Shown in pieces: positions 45,482 through 56,899 of a stretch of DNA of 64,000 nucleotides. The stretch covers positions 247,064 through 311,063 of the forward strand of contig JBBHKE010000684.1 of assembly GCA_037447655.1 (NCBI GenBank). Reading direction: 5' to 3'. How positions within the stretch are numbered: the first letter of the stretch is position 1; every line of letters starts with the position of its first letter. A program made the position numbers and the translations under genes. The notes below the pieces were generated by a model. That model had not been told where the DNA came from. It did not search any database and worked only from the letters and a program-made list of their open reading frames with translations. Source of the DNA: Zygnema cylindricum. Lineage: Eukaryota; Streptophyta; Zygnematophyceae; Zygnematales; Zygnemataceae.

Positions 45482-47975
45482 GGTTATGGGCCCACCATCC
45501 AGGGTGCCCATATTCAATGGAGCTGGCTTCATATACTGGGAAAATATGATGACAGGAGCTCTATGTGAGAAACGGTTTTGGGGAATAGTGAGTGGACGGG
45601 TGAGGCATCCATCCAGTCTTGGGATACCTCCAGGGTTTACAGGAGGAAAATTCACAAGAGATGCAGATTCATCTTCAACGGAGGAGACAAAGGAAGGAGA
45701 GGTGGTGGACAAAGGCAAGGAGAAGGAGACGGTCACACCAATTGCAACCGATTCGGCATTCATGTCACCTATTCCGAGGAACGTGGAGAATGATATCGAT
45801 ACGTGGGACTACAACAATATGGCGGCTAAGCAGTTCATCCTCCGCCATCTTACTCAAGGGCTTGCATCTCCTCATTTGCAAGTAGAGAGGGCATCCGATC
45901 TTTGGATGGCTCTCATAGAGATGTACCGAAGTGGTACGATTCAGCAACAACAGTTGGCTGATCAGAAAATTAAGGAGTATGTATACAAAGGGGGGAAGAT
46001 GTTGGATTTTTGCAATGAGCTTGCTACACTTTTCATGGAACTAGAAAGAGCTGGAAAAGTATTTAGTGAAAAGGAAAAGGTTAACTGTTTACTGATGAAG
46101 TTATCCGAGGAGTTCGAGAACAAAGTCAACCGTGTGCAGGACTTGGCGGACTCCAGGTGGATTTTGAATTCAATGGTAGGGATGATTCTCGTTCGCGAGA
46201 ATAAAATTGAGGTCCGAAGGAGAGGAAAGGGTGGGCAAGCTTTGGCAGCCGAGACTGATTGGCGAAACAATGATTCTAGAAAACAGGTTGGAAATTATCG
46301 AGGGGAGGGGCACAAAAATCAGACCGAGGAGTTCGGACCAAGTACTCCTAAGGGACTGTGCCATTTTTGTAAGAAACCAGGGCACTATATGGCTGAATGC
46401 ACTAAGTTAACCGAGCTGCGGTTAAAGAAGGGGCAGACTGGTAGACCCCCGAGAGGAAAGAAAAAGGCCCTTGTGACGCAAGTACATGAGGCGGAATCCG
46501 GGGACGAGGACGATGAACTCCTATTGGATGAGGAGTTGGAAACGAAAAACGAGGTCGAAATTCCACGAAAACAGAAATGTGCTTTCGGTGGATTGAAAGG
46601 TGAAGCAGGCTGGATTGTAGATTCAGGAGCATCTATGCACATGTGTAAAGATAAACACCTGTTCACTAAGATACGAAAGATTCCCACCGTAGAGATAGAG
46701 TACGGGGATGGGAGGATAGTCACTACTACTCTTGTAGGATCGGTAGATCTCAAAGTGTTAGTAGAAGGAAAGACATATATAGTTACATTCTCCGATGTGT
46801 TGTTTATTCCGGAGGTGAACAAAAACCTCATCTCTACGTCTGTTTTAGATGATAAGGGTTTTGATACTAGCACTAGGAAAGGAGTCTTTACTGCTAGCTT
46901 TGAGGAGGAAGTTTATTTCACTGCTGAAAAAGGTAGCCAAGGGATGTTTAGGCTGATTTTAAGCAATGAAAAGAAGAAACTTTATTATGCTGGTGTTCAT
47001 GATATAATGTTGTGGCATAAGAGGCTTGGGCATGTGAATCTAGATAAGTTGAGAGAGATGAAAAAGATGGGAGTAGTGGAAGGAATTCAGTTCGGTGAAA
47101 GTGAGAATCTAAGTGATTGTAGTGGATGTGCTCAAGGTAAAGCACACAGGTTACCCTTCCCAAAAACTGCCACCTATAAGGGAGAAAAGATTCTAGATTT
47201 AGTACACACAGATATTTGGGGGCCGGCCAGAGTGCCATCACCCGGGGGAAAGAGATTTATGATGACTATCACCGATGATTGGTCTCGGTATTCCAGGGTG
47301 TATTTTTTGAAAAATAATGAAGAGGCTCAGGAATGCTTTAAAGAATATAAAGCATGGAGTGAAAAACTCCATGAAACCTCAATCAAGAGAGTAAGGAGTG
47401 ACAATGGTGGAGAGTATACCTCTAACCAGTTTGAGGATTTTTTGAGAGAAGATGGAGTGCAACAACAAAAGACAGTTCTTGAAAATCCTGAGCAGAATGG
47501 TGTAGTTGAAAGATTAAATAGAACACTGAGTGATAGTGCTAGGAGTATGCTGTCCGATAAGAAGATAGGAAAGAATTTTGGGGCCGAAGCAATGAACTAT
47601 GCAAATTATCTCAAAAATAGAGTTCTTACTTCAGCAGTAAATGGCCAAACACCTTATGAGAGATGGACAGGCCGAAAACCAGATGTTTCACACTTAAAGG
47701 TTTTCGGTAGTCAAGTGTTCAATTTAGACACAGATCGGTCAAACTGGAAGCTAGACCCAAAAGAAAAACCAGGATATCTACTAGGATATGATGAAGATGT
47801 AAAAGGATATAGAGTCTATGATCTCAAAAGAGAGGATATTATTCTAGTGAAGCATCTAGTGGTTATGGATGAAGGAAAATCTATTGATCCTTTTAAGCAT
47901 ACAAAGACAGTCAAGATCAGATTTGAGTCAGAAAATTCTGATGACTTTGAGCTTCTTAACTATCTAGGATTTTAA
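45462..47975 (+). pseudogene. Element A gag-protease-integrase (837 codons before the first stop)
   Basis: Gag starts MEVSELQVMGPPSRV, then a UBN2-type capsid region. A CX2CX4HX4C zinc knuckle has C300, C303, H308 and C313 (CHFCKKPGHYMAEC). The aspartic protease core is D387-S-G-A (WIVDSGASMHMC). The pre-integrase zinc motif begins near H519 (WHKRLGH ... CSGCAQGK). The integrase triad is D584, D647, E683, i.e. DX35E. The TAA at 47973 replaces an Arg codon of element E, so pol downstream is cut off. The start codon lies inside the LTR and is supported by the matching start in E and D. Confidence 0.88.
45482..45496 (+). promoter_or_regulatory. Primer binding site: internal initiator tRNA-Met type
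   Basis: GGTTATGGGCCCACC immediately follows the LTR and is the complement of GGUGGGCCCAUAACC, the anticodon arm of plant initiator tRNA-Met (from memory). This is half-tRNA priming as known for Drosophila copia, not the usual TGG... 3'-end site. It encodes V-M-G-P-P of gag. Confidence 0.75.
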
Positions 47976-48963
47976 GAAGATGATGATCTTGCAGGTACAG
48001 ATCAGATCGAGAAGGACCCAAATGTGGAACCCCTAGTATTAACTCCAATCGAAGCGGAAGACGTGGTGGAAATCGACCCGGAATCAAGGGGTTAGGGGAG
48101 AAGTAGAAACTGTTCGGAAAAATCCAAGAGAACTATCTATTCTGGCAACCGAGTTTGAGGGAGGATGAAGAAGCAGCAAAAGACTGCAAGAGAGACAATT
48201 TAACAATAAGGTAACCAAACTGTCTCACCCCGATGAACCTCAAACTTATAATGAGGCAATGACTTGTCTTGAAAGAAACCGATGGAAAACAACCAAAAAT
48301 GAGGAGATGGCCTCAATTATGGCGGCCGATACATGGGAATTGGTGGATTGTCCTCCTGACAGGAAGCCAATTGGGTGTAAGTGGGTATTGAAGCTGAAAC
48401 TCAACCCGGATAACACCATTGAGCGCTACAAGGCTCGGTTAGTGGCGAAGGGATTTACCCAGAAAGAGGGAATTGACTACGAGGAGACTTTTGCTCCGGT
48501 TGTTAGGTTTCCTTCGGTTTGGATACTTCTCAGTATGGCGGCAGCAGAAGACATGGAAGTGCATCAGATGGACATCAAGACGGCCTTCCTACATGGAGAG
48601 TTGGAAGAGGAAATTTTTATGCGACAACCCGAAGGATTTGTGGAGCAAGGGGAGGAAAGCAAGGTATGCCGATTGATCAAATCTTTGTATGGGCTGAAAC
48701 AGGCGCCCCGGCAATGGAAGAAGAAGCTCGATGAGTTTCTTACAGGTTTGGGATATATTCGGATCAGCTCAGATCACTCTATATATTTGTTTGAAGATGA
48801 GGAAGGAATTATTTTTATTGCAATTTATGTCGATGATTTGCTTGTTTTAAGTGAATCTATGGATAAAATAAATAAGTTGAAAAATGATTTAAAAGGGAGA
48901 TTTGAGATGAAGGATATGGGAGAAGCAAGGTATATTGTTGGGAATTTAGGTAGAGAGAGATAG
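47976..48963 (+). pseudogene. Element A linker and reverse transcriptase
   Basis: 47976-48258 is the variable linker with an extra base near 48.09 kb compared with E. 48259-48963 is a good [71 protein letters not shown] and the catalytic YVDDLLVLS near 48.83 kb. It then shifts frame near 48.94 kb, where LGIQVERD becomes VGNLGRER and stops. Confidence 0.85.
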
Positions 48964-49009
48964 AGATAGAAAAATAATAAGATTAACTCAAAAAGAGGCC
49001 ATTGGAAAC

Positions 49010-49822
49010 ATGTTAGAAAAATTCCAAATGGACAAGGCCAATAGTTGTACCACCTCTATGGAATTAAAAAAAGGAACTGAGGGGAGTGAGGAAGAGGGAG
49101 TTATAATCTTAGATGATGAGGTAGGCCCGGAAGAGAAAAGATTTATGCAGACCATCCCTTATAGACAAGTAGTGGGCAGCCTAATATATTTTATGAATTG
49201 TACCCGTCCGGACATAGCCGCAGCTGTAGGAGTACTAAGTAGGAGTCTGAATGCTCCCACTAAGAAAGATTGGGAGGCAGATAAGAGAGTCCTTAGATAT
49301 CTCATAGGGACTAGGGATCTATGGTTGCATTTGGGTGGGAACAATACTGACATCACCCCTTGGAGTGATGCTAGCTATGGGGATGCTCCTATGAGGAGAT
49401 GCACATCTGGATATGTATTGTATGTGGGTGATGGGGCTTGCTGCTGGAGCAGTAAGCAGCAAAAAGTCATTGCTCAGTCCACCATGGAAGCTGAGTACAT
49501 GGCTTCTTGCTCTGCTGTAAAAGAATTAATGTGGGTCAAGTCTTTGCTTGGTGAGCTTGGTCAACTTAAGAGTGGTGTCCAAAAAGTATTTTGTGATAAT
49601 CAGGCTGCCATTGCCATTTCTGCCAATCCTAAACATCACTTTAAAGCCAAACACATGGACATTAGGCTTAGCTTTGTTAGGGAGAAAGTAGAAAACAAGA
49701 TAATCAGTTTGGAGTATAAACCAGATAGTGAAATGGTAGTTGATATGATGACCAAACCTATTCCTTCCCCTAAACTAATTTTTCTGCCGGAGAAGTGTGG
49801 TCTTAAAATAAAGAGTGACTAG
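49010..49822 (+). pseudogene. Element A RT C-terminus and RNase H
   Basis: MLEKFQMDKANSCTT, then VVGSLIYFMNCTRPDIAAAV, then RNase H motifs SDASYGDAPMRR, AQSTMEAEYMASC and FCDNQAAIAISANP, ending just before the polypurine tract. The frame itself is intact but is separated from RT by the upstream shift. Confidence 0.88.
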
Positions 49823-49835
49823 AAAATAAGGGGAG
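49823..49835 (+). promoter_or_regulatory. Polypurine tract of element A
   Basis: AAAATAAGGGGAG directly precedes the 3' LTR TG. The same sequence precedes the 3' LTR of element E. Confidence 0.85.
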
Positions 49836-50867
49836 TGTAGAAATAAAAAGGTTATTTTAGTATTTTCTAGGTTTTGCAAAATACAGAAAAGAAGCCGAGG
49901 CAGTCTGCCTCTAACTTCTCTATTCAACTCCCACACTTGTCGTAGTCACTAAAGGTTGAAGGGGGAGTTAGAGTCGTGGCTGCCTATGCTGATTAGAGAT
50001 AGAGTTACGGGTTGTAGATTTTGGTAGATTTACCAAAATATAAATTGACGGACCGAGGATTTGAACCGGGTACCTACCGTCCAACACTTAGCCTGTAGCC
50101 TTAGCCATTTAGTCTGCCATCATGCTTGGAGATATGGTTTGATAGTTATTGAAATGTTAACACGTAGTCTATTTCATTTAACGGGATATTTAAACATAGA
50201 TACAGTTTTGTAAAGTACGGCGTACGGAACATCCGAAATGAATACTGCGCATTTTGTTTAGAAAGCGAAACAAATACTACGGAAGTATTTATGACGGTCA
50301 CGATTGTAATCCGGCTTAATCGGACGGCCACGAAGCATGCCGAGATCGTGGAATAGGTTTTCGGCGGTTTGCGGTTGACGTCACGTCAATTGCCACGTGG
50401 CACAATCACATTGGATTACGACATCTCCTGGGATTCCAAGAACGAATCCAAAAATGACATGTGTCGACTTTTTGGCCATGTTGTACAATATCCGTACATA
50501 AAGTACATCGGCACATGTACCTTTATGTACGATACACTATTATGATTGGTGCCGTACTTCAGTAGATAGAGTTTTAGAGAGAGATAGGACTTAGAAAAAT
50601 TTGATTGATTAGACCCTCTCTCCTAGAGAGCTCATGTACAAATGGTCAACTTTGACCCTTCATAACTTACTGCTCAGGGGAGCAAATTCATAGATTCTTT
50701 TTGCTATAGACTCAGGGGAGTCTTGCCTTTACAAGGGTGAAGGTTGTCAGAGTTTTGTTCAGCCAGGGTGGCAGTTATTCTTGCTGAAACACAAAGGGGT
50801 CAGGGTTATCCTAGAGGCTTCGTGTGAGCTGCCTACTCAGAGGTCCTATAGAGGTCTCAGAGTTACA
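49836..50867 (+). repeat. 3' LTR of element A
   Basis: Collinear with the 5' LTR. 50294-50690 is identical to 44908-45304 while differences cluster elsewhere. It ends GAGTTACA. Confidence 0.92.
50047..50118 (-). other. tRNA-like stretch in the element A 3' LTR (antisense)
   Basis: Counterpart of 44659-44730 with a few changes. B-box-like GGTTCAAATCC is kept. Confidence 0.55.
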
Positions 50868-51144
50868 TCGCGAATATGTCACTATTCAATGTCACTTTGC
50901 CACGTGTCACCAGGTGTGGGTGTGACCGCAAACCGCCAAATCGTCCATTCCGCGATGCCGACTTATTCCTCTGTCGTCCGATTGATATCAACCTTAATTC
51001 AGGGTCGTTAAAAACACAAGTGGTATTTCAGACGTAACTCTATCTAACTATCTCTATGTGACTGTGGTCCGTTTGTTAGTTAAATGAACTTTTGTATTTC
51101 CATATTGTTAACTAGCTAATGTACAATATATACTTCAACACATG

Positions 51145-51220
51145 TGCTAGGCTACATGGTAATAATACTAGGCTACTTAGATGGACAGTAGGTACCAGGA
51201 TCAAATCTTCGGTCCGTCAA
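51145..51220 (+). other. tRNA-like stretch in the element C LTR (antisense)
   Basis: AGGTACCAGGATCAAATC with TTCGGTCCGTC, matching the 3' half of the A and E stretches. The A-box half is more decayed. Confidence 0.45.
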
Positions 51221-51360
51221 CTTTTTTGGTAAGTTTACCAAAAATGCTGCCTTCTAACTCTAAGAGAAGCATAGGCAGCCATGGCTCTAGCTTCCTTTGC
51301 AGCCTTCAGTAAGTACGACAAGTATGGGGCTAGAGAGAGGAGTTAGAAGCAGACTGTCTT

Positions 51361-52863
51361 TGAGCAATGACCTTTTGGTACTTGCTGCTCCAAGAACAAA
51401 CACCATTCCCCACATATAACATATATCCAGATGTACATTTTCGCATCGAAGCATCCCCATAGCTGGCATCACTCCCAATGGTGATGTCAGTATTTTCCCC
51501 ACCCAGATGCAGCCATAGATCCCTAATTCCTATGAGATATCTGAGGACCCTCTTAGGTGCTGCCCAATACCTTTTGGTGAGAGCATTCAGATTCCTACTT
51601 AACACTCCTACAGTTGCTGCCAAATCCGGTATGGTACAATTCACAAAATAAATTAGACTGCCCACTGCATGTCTGTATGGGATAGTCTGCATAAACCACT
51701 TGTCTTCTGGACCTAGTTCATCATCTAGAATTAGGATGTCTTCTTTTTCACTCCCCTCACTTCCCTTCTTTAGATCCATGGGAGTTGTACAGCTGTAGGC
51801 TTTGTCCATCTGAAAATTTTCCAACATGTTTCCAATTGCCTCTTTCTGATTGTCTAATTATTCTTTTTCCTCTATCTCTCTCTACTCGTATTCCTAGAAT
51901 ATATTTTGCCTCCCCCATATCCTTCATTTCAAATCTTCCATTTAGATATGTTTTTAGTTTGTTGATTTTATTCATTGACTTACTCAGAACAAGCAAATCA
52001 TCAACATAAATTGCAATAAAGATGACACCTCCTCATCTTCAAAAACATAAATTGAATGATCTGAATTGATCTCGATGTATCCCAGACCGGTAAGGAACTC
52101 ATCAAGTTTCTTGTTCCATTGTCTGGGCGCCTGTTTCAAACCATAAAGAGATTTGATCAGCCTGCATACCTTACTTTCCTCTTCTTGTTCCATGAATCTT
52201 TCCGGCTTATGCATGAAGATCTCCTCCACCAGTTCTCCATGCAAGAAGGCTGTCTTGATGTCCATTTGGTTTACTTCCATGTCTTCTGCAACACCCAGAC
52301 TGACAAGTATCTGGACTGTGGGAAATTTGACGACCGCAGGAAAGGTTTTTTCGTAGTCTATTCCCTCTTTCTGAGTAAAACTTTTTGCCACTAACCGGGC
52401 CTTATAGCGATCAATGGTGTTGTGCGGATTCTGTTTTAATTTAAAAACCCACTTACATCCTATTGGTTTTCGATCAGGTGGACAGTCCACCAACTCCCAT
52501 GTATCAACCACCATGATTAAAGCGATCTCTTCATTGATAGCCGTCTTCCATCGGTTTCTTTCCGGGCATTTCATTGCTTCTCCATATGTTTGAGGTTCTT
52601 CCTGGTGAGACAATTTAGTTTCCTTGTTGTTAACTTGTTTTTCTTTAGCCTTTTGCTGCTTGTTCTCCCTCCCTCAAAATCTGCGGCCGGAATAGATGGT
52701 TCTCGTGGATTCTTTCGAATCACCACGGCTTCTCCCTTGTCCCTCGGATCCATATTCGTTTCCACCACGTCTTCCGCTTCAAGTATAGGTGTCATTGGTG
52801 TTTCCAAGTCCAAGTCTTTTTCGGTCTGTTTTGAATCTGCAAGAATGTCATGTTCTTGGAGAC
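51361..52863 (-). pseudogene. Element C reverse transcriptase/RNase H remnant
   Basis: The minus frames 52571-52813, 51984-52613, 51757-51996 and 51330-51827 give, in order, the linker, RT (WELVDCPPDRKPIGC, KSLYGLKQAPRQW), the RT active-site region split by a frameshift, and RNase H (GSDASYGDASMRKCTSG) ending at KVIAQ. LTR sequence follows abruptly. Confidence 0.85.
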
Positions 52864-53959
52864 TGTTGAAATTTATGTATTTTCTAGGTCTGTATTGGAA
52901 AAATATATAGAGTGTTGGAAAAAGGTAATTAATAGTTCACTTCTATATTTTAGTTAGAATGTAAAGAGAGAGAAAGAGAGGATCAAAGGCAGGCCATGAC
53001 TGTTGCGTCATTTAGAAGGAGGCAGAATGAATTAGAAGGTATTTTACTAGTTTAAGTAAAATAGTGCTTCTGACCGGATTTGAAACGGGGTCTGCAAACT
53101 GCTATTAGACCAACGCCTTATCCATTAAGGCACTTACGAAACGATACACATGATATGCTTCACGCATATATATCTATTGATCTTAAGGACTAATTCGCAG
53201 CAGACTAACGAAAACGCGCATTAATCAATTCATGCATGGAAGCGAATCGAAGCCGTATAAATACAACTGATCGTACGACCACCATTACAGCCGCCACCCA
53301 CAATAAGCTTTCAGTGGCCTTTGGGGAAAGCCTCACGCGGTGCCACGTGGCGCCACATTATTTGATATCGGAGAAGATGTGAGGAGGAACCATGGCTCCC
53401 GATTTGGCAAATGTCACCTAGTAGACCATGTCGTACAATGGCTGTACAATAAGTACATCGCCCATCGTACCTTCTTGTACTATATAATGTTCCTATTAGA
53501 CTAGGGTTTAGTAGTAGGTAGTCGTGAGTAGGAAGACCAAGACTTAGTGATATTTAGGTACCTCTCTCTAAGAGAGCTTGTAACTATAAAGGTCATCTTT
53601 GACCAGCCATAACTTAATGCTCGGGTGAGCAAATTCAGTGATTTTTTTTGCTGCGGACTCAGAAAAGTCCAAGCTACACAGGGGTGTAGTCGGTCATAGT
53701 CTTTGCGTGCCAGGGTGGCACGTATTCAGTGGGAAAGTCAAAGTGGGGAATATTGTCCAAAACACATATTCAAGCTTTGCAATCTGTGGTGGAACTGAGC
53801 ACACAAAAGGTTTTCTCTTCACTGGGGTGAAGGTGTATTGGGGTTTTGATTCTCAAAGGATCATTCATTTGGGTTTATATCAACTTGGAGTCGGCACTAT
53901 CTAGATTAGCTTCTTTTGGATCTGCGAATTCTGTGGACAATGGAGCCCATAGAATTTCA
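52864..53959 (+). mobile_element. Solo LTR of family B inside element C
   Basis: TGTTGAAATT ... GAATTTCA, 1096 bp, flanked by GAGAC and AAGAC. Removing it rejoins the C frame (NYPSL to QEHDILAD), matching the NYPGF ... DILAG order of E. It is homologous to 7209-8362. Confidence 0.9.
53063..53134 (-). other. tRNA-Arg-like stretch in the solo LTR (antisense)
   Basis: 72 nt on the minus strand. The ends AGTGCCT and AGAAGCACT pair at six of seven positions. D-arm/A-box CCTTAATGGATAAGGCG is nearly the plant tRNA-Arg form, and the B-box-like segment is GTTTCAAATCC. The anticodon stem does not fold well. It is the best tRNA match in the window. Confidence 0.6.
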
Positions 53960-55408
53960 AAGACTTGGATAGTTACGAAGATGAAAGTCATCAGAATTGT
54001 CTGACTCAAATCTGATTCCGACTCACTTTGAGGATTTGAAGGGATCTACCAACTTCCCTTCATCCATAGCTACCAGGTGCTTTACTAAAATTATATCTTC
54101 TCTCTTTAGATCATACACTATACCTTTTTACATCCTCATAATATCCCAACAAGTATCTGGGTTTCCCTTTCGGACCTAGTTTCCAGTTATATTTATCTGT
54201 ATCTAAACTGATGACTTTACTGTCGAAAACCTTTAAGTGAGATAGATTTGGTTTTCCGCCGGTCTATCTCTCATATGGAGTTTGGCCTTTTACCGTCCAA
54301 GTAAGTACTCTATTTTTCAAATAAAAACACAATTGATAGCTTTGGCCCAAAATATTTTTTCTATCTTTTTATGTGACAACATACTTCGAGCACTATCATT
54401 CATTGTCATATTCAATCTCTCGGCAACACCATTCTATTTCGGGATTTCTGGAACTGTCTTTTGATGTTGCAAACCATCCCCTTTTAAGAACTCCTCAAAC
54501 TGATTAGAGGTATATTCCCCTCCATTGTCACTTCTTAATCTCTTTATTCAGGTCTTGTGAAGCTTCTCGGCCCATGCCTTATATTGTTTGAAATACTCCA
54601 GAGTTTGTGATTTGTTTTTCAAAAAATATACCCAGGAGTATCGAGACCAATTATCGGTAATGGTTAACATAAATCTTTTCCCTCTGGGTGATGGCACTCT
54701 TGCCGGTCCTCAAATGTCCGTGTGTACCAAATCAAGAACTTTTTCTCCTTTATAGGTTGCTTCCTTTGGAAATGGTAATCTATCTGCTTTACCCCGAGCA
54801 CACCATCTGTAATCACTTAAATTCTCATTTTTCCCAAAGCGTATCCCTTCAACCACTCCCATCTTTTTCATTTCTTTTAGCTTTTCTAGATTCACATGCC
54901 CAAGTCTCTTATGCCACAACATAATATCATTGACACCAACATAGTAAAGTTTGAGTTTTTCATTGCTTAAAGCAAGCATGAACATTCCTTGGCTACCTTT
55001 CTCAATAGTGAAGTACACATCTTCCTCAAAGCTAGCTGTAAAAACTCCTTTTCTGGTGCTAGTTTCCAAACCTCTATCTTCTAGTACAGATGTAGAGAAA
55101 ACGTTTTTGTTTAACTCCAGAATAAACAATACATTGGAGAATGTAACTATTGAGGTTTTCCCTTCCACTATGACTTTCAGATCTATCGATCCTACATAAG
55201 TAGTGGTAACTACCCTCCCATCCCCATATTCAATCTCTACTGTAGGAATCTTTCTCAGTTTAGTGAACAGATGCTTATCCTTGCACATGTGCATGGAGGC
55301 ACATGAATCCACGATCCAGCCCCCTTCACCTTTCAGTCCACCGAAAGCACATTTCTGCTTCCGCGGAATTTTGACTTCTGTCTTTGCCTCCAACTTTGTC
55401 GAGCCCAT
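53960..55408 (-). pseudogene. Element C integrase and protease remnant
   Basis: The minus frame 54710-55408 holds IPRKQKCAFGGLKGEGGW, the protease site VDSCAS (Gly of DSGA changed to Cys), the WHKRLGHVNLEKL zinc motif and the integrase start LVHTDI. Decayed integrase continues to 53960. The upstream end stops at 55408, beyond which sequence is unrelated to gag. Confidence 0.8.
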
Positions 55409-55851
55409 GGTTGTGATGCTTCATGCAAGAAGAATAATATATAAAATTGGCGACAAATAACACTTCGCGTTGAGAATTTCATACGTCGAAATAATATGAT
55501 CATCTTGACAACATTAGTGTGGACACATAGATGATAAAAACAATAAAAAGACAAAAAGTTACCAACCGCGTCCCATTGTTGAGATTTTCGTGGTCACTCC
55601 TGAATCATTCTAACCGCGAGCTTGAATATCATCAAGCTCGGTGGGCTATGCTAACAATTTAAAACAAAAGAGAGTCAACCATAACCCTAATCCTGGGAAT
55701 TAAAAAATCAAATCAATATGGAACTAATTTAGACTGCCATAACATTTATGATAGTGATCTCTGCAAACTTAACAATATTGCCTCCTACCCTACTCAAACA
55801 GAAGCCATTCACCACAATACATTAACATATTCCAAAGAATTAAGCACAAAA
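55409..55851. other. Unassigned AT-rich flank, no gene
   Basis: No similarity to the copia elements or open frames. It contains the CAAAA (55847-55851) duplicated at the other side of element E. Confidence 0.5.
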
Positions 55852-56899
55852 TGTAGAAACTAATGGTTTTAAAGTATTTTCTAGGTCTGAATAGAAATAA
55901 AGAAGCCGAGGCAGTCTACCTCTAACTTCTCTCTCCAACTCTCAAACTTGTCGCAGTCACTGAGAAATTGGAGAGGAAGCTAGAGCCATGGCTACCTAGG
56001 CTATCCTGAGGTTTACGGGAAATTTATACTAGTTTAGGGATTATTTACTAAAAGGAATATGCCGGCCACAGGATTTGATCCTGGTACCTGCCGGCCGACA
56101 GATAGTAGATAGCCGGTAGCCTTAGCCGTTAGGTCTAGAAGTAGTCTTACGTAACATATAGTACGATATTAATTTAAACATTAATACGTAGGTTAAATCA
56201 TTTAACTGTAACTGTGTACGGTATACATAGATCCGGTAATGTATAAGTACGGAATACGGTACATGCACAAAATCAATACCGCGCATTTTATTTCGTAAGT
56301 GAAACGAATACCGCGCATGTATTTATTACGGCTACGATTAAATTAGATTCTAATCGGACGGCCGGAATTAGCGCCGAGATCGCGGAAGAAGATTTCGGCG
56401 GTTTGTGGTCATCGCCACATCAGATGACGCGTGGCGAAATTACATTGGATCGTGGAATCTCCAGAGATTATGGCACCAAATCCGGATATGACATGTGTCG
56501 ACATTTGGGACATGTCGTACAATGTTCGTACATAAAGTACACCGGCAGATTGATTTTGCGTACGGAACTGTATTTTGATTGGTTCCGTACATCAGTAGAT
56601 AGAGTCTGTGAGAGAGATAGGACTTAGAAAAATTAGGAGATAGGACCCTCTCTCCTAGAGAGCTTCTGTACAAAAGGTAAACTTTGACCCTTCATAACTT
56701 ACTACTCAGGGGAGCAAATTCAGAGATTTTTTTTGCTATCGACTGAAGGGAGTCTTGTCTTCACAGGGGTGAAGTTGGTCAGAGTTTTTATCTGCCAGGG
56801 TGGCAGTTATTTTTGCTTAAACACAAAGGGGTCAGGATTATCCTAGAGGCTTCTTGGAAGCTGTCCACTCTGAGAACTTATGGAGGTCTCAAAGTTTCA
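55852..56899 (+). repeat. 5' LTR of element E
   Basis: 1048 bp, TG...CA. The gag ATG is at 56880, 20 bases before its end. Confidence 0.93.
56061..56137 (-). other. tRNA-like stretch in the element E 5' LTR (antisense)
   Basis: On the minus strand, AACGGCTAAGGCTACCGG (A-box-like) precedes CCAGGATCAAATCCTG (T-arm/B-box-like) and GGCCGGC. Confidence 0.5.

Larger units (their letters stand above)
44448..50867 (+). mobile_element. Element A: full-length Ty1/copia retrotransposon, inactive
   Basis: LTRs 44448-45481 and 49836-50867 (TGTAGAAA ... GAGTTACA) flank gag-protease-integrase-RT-RNase H in copia order. Flanks TCTCG and TCGCG fit a 5-bp duplication with one change. It sits inside the LTR of element C. 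The coding region is broken by a stop at 47973, an extra base near 48.09 kb and a shift near 48.94 kb. LTRs differ by about 3% overall but share an identical 397-bp block. Confidence 0.92.
44010..55408 (-). mobile_element. Element C: minus-strand copia, interrupted by A and by a solo LTR
   Basis: The 3' LTR (44010-44447 plus 50868-51360) is split by element A. RNase H and reverse transcriptase remnants are at 51361-52863, and integrase to protease remnants at 53960-55408. The upstream end (gag, 5' LTR) is missing. The RNase H end is fused straight to LTR sequence, so about the last 100 codons and the polypurine tract are deleted. Confidence 0.75.
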
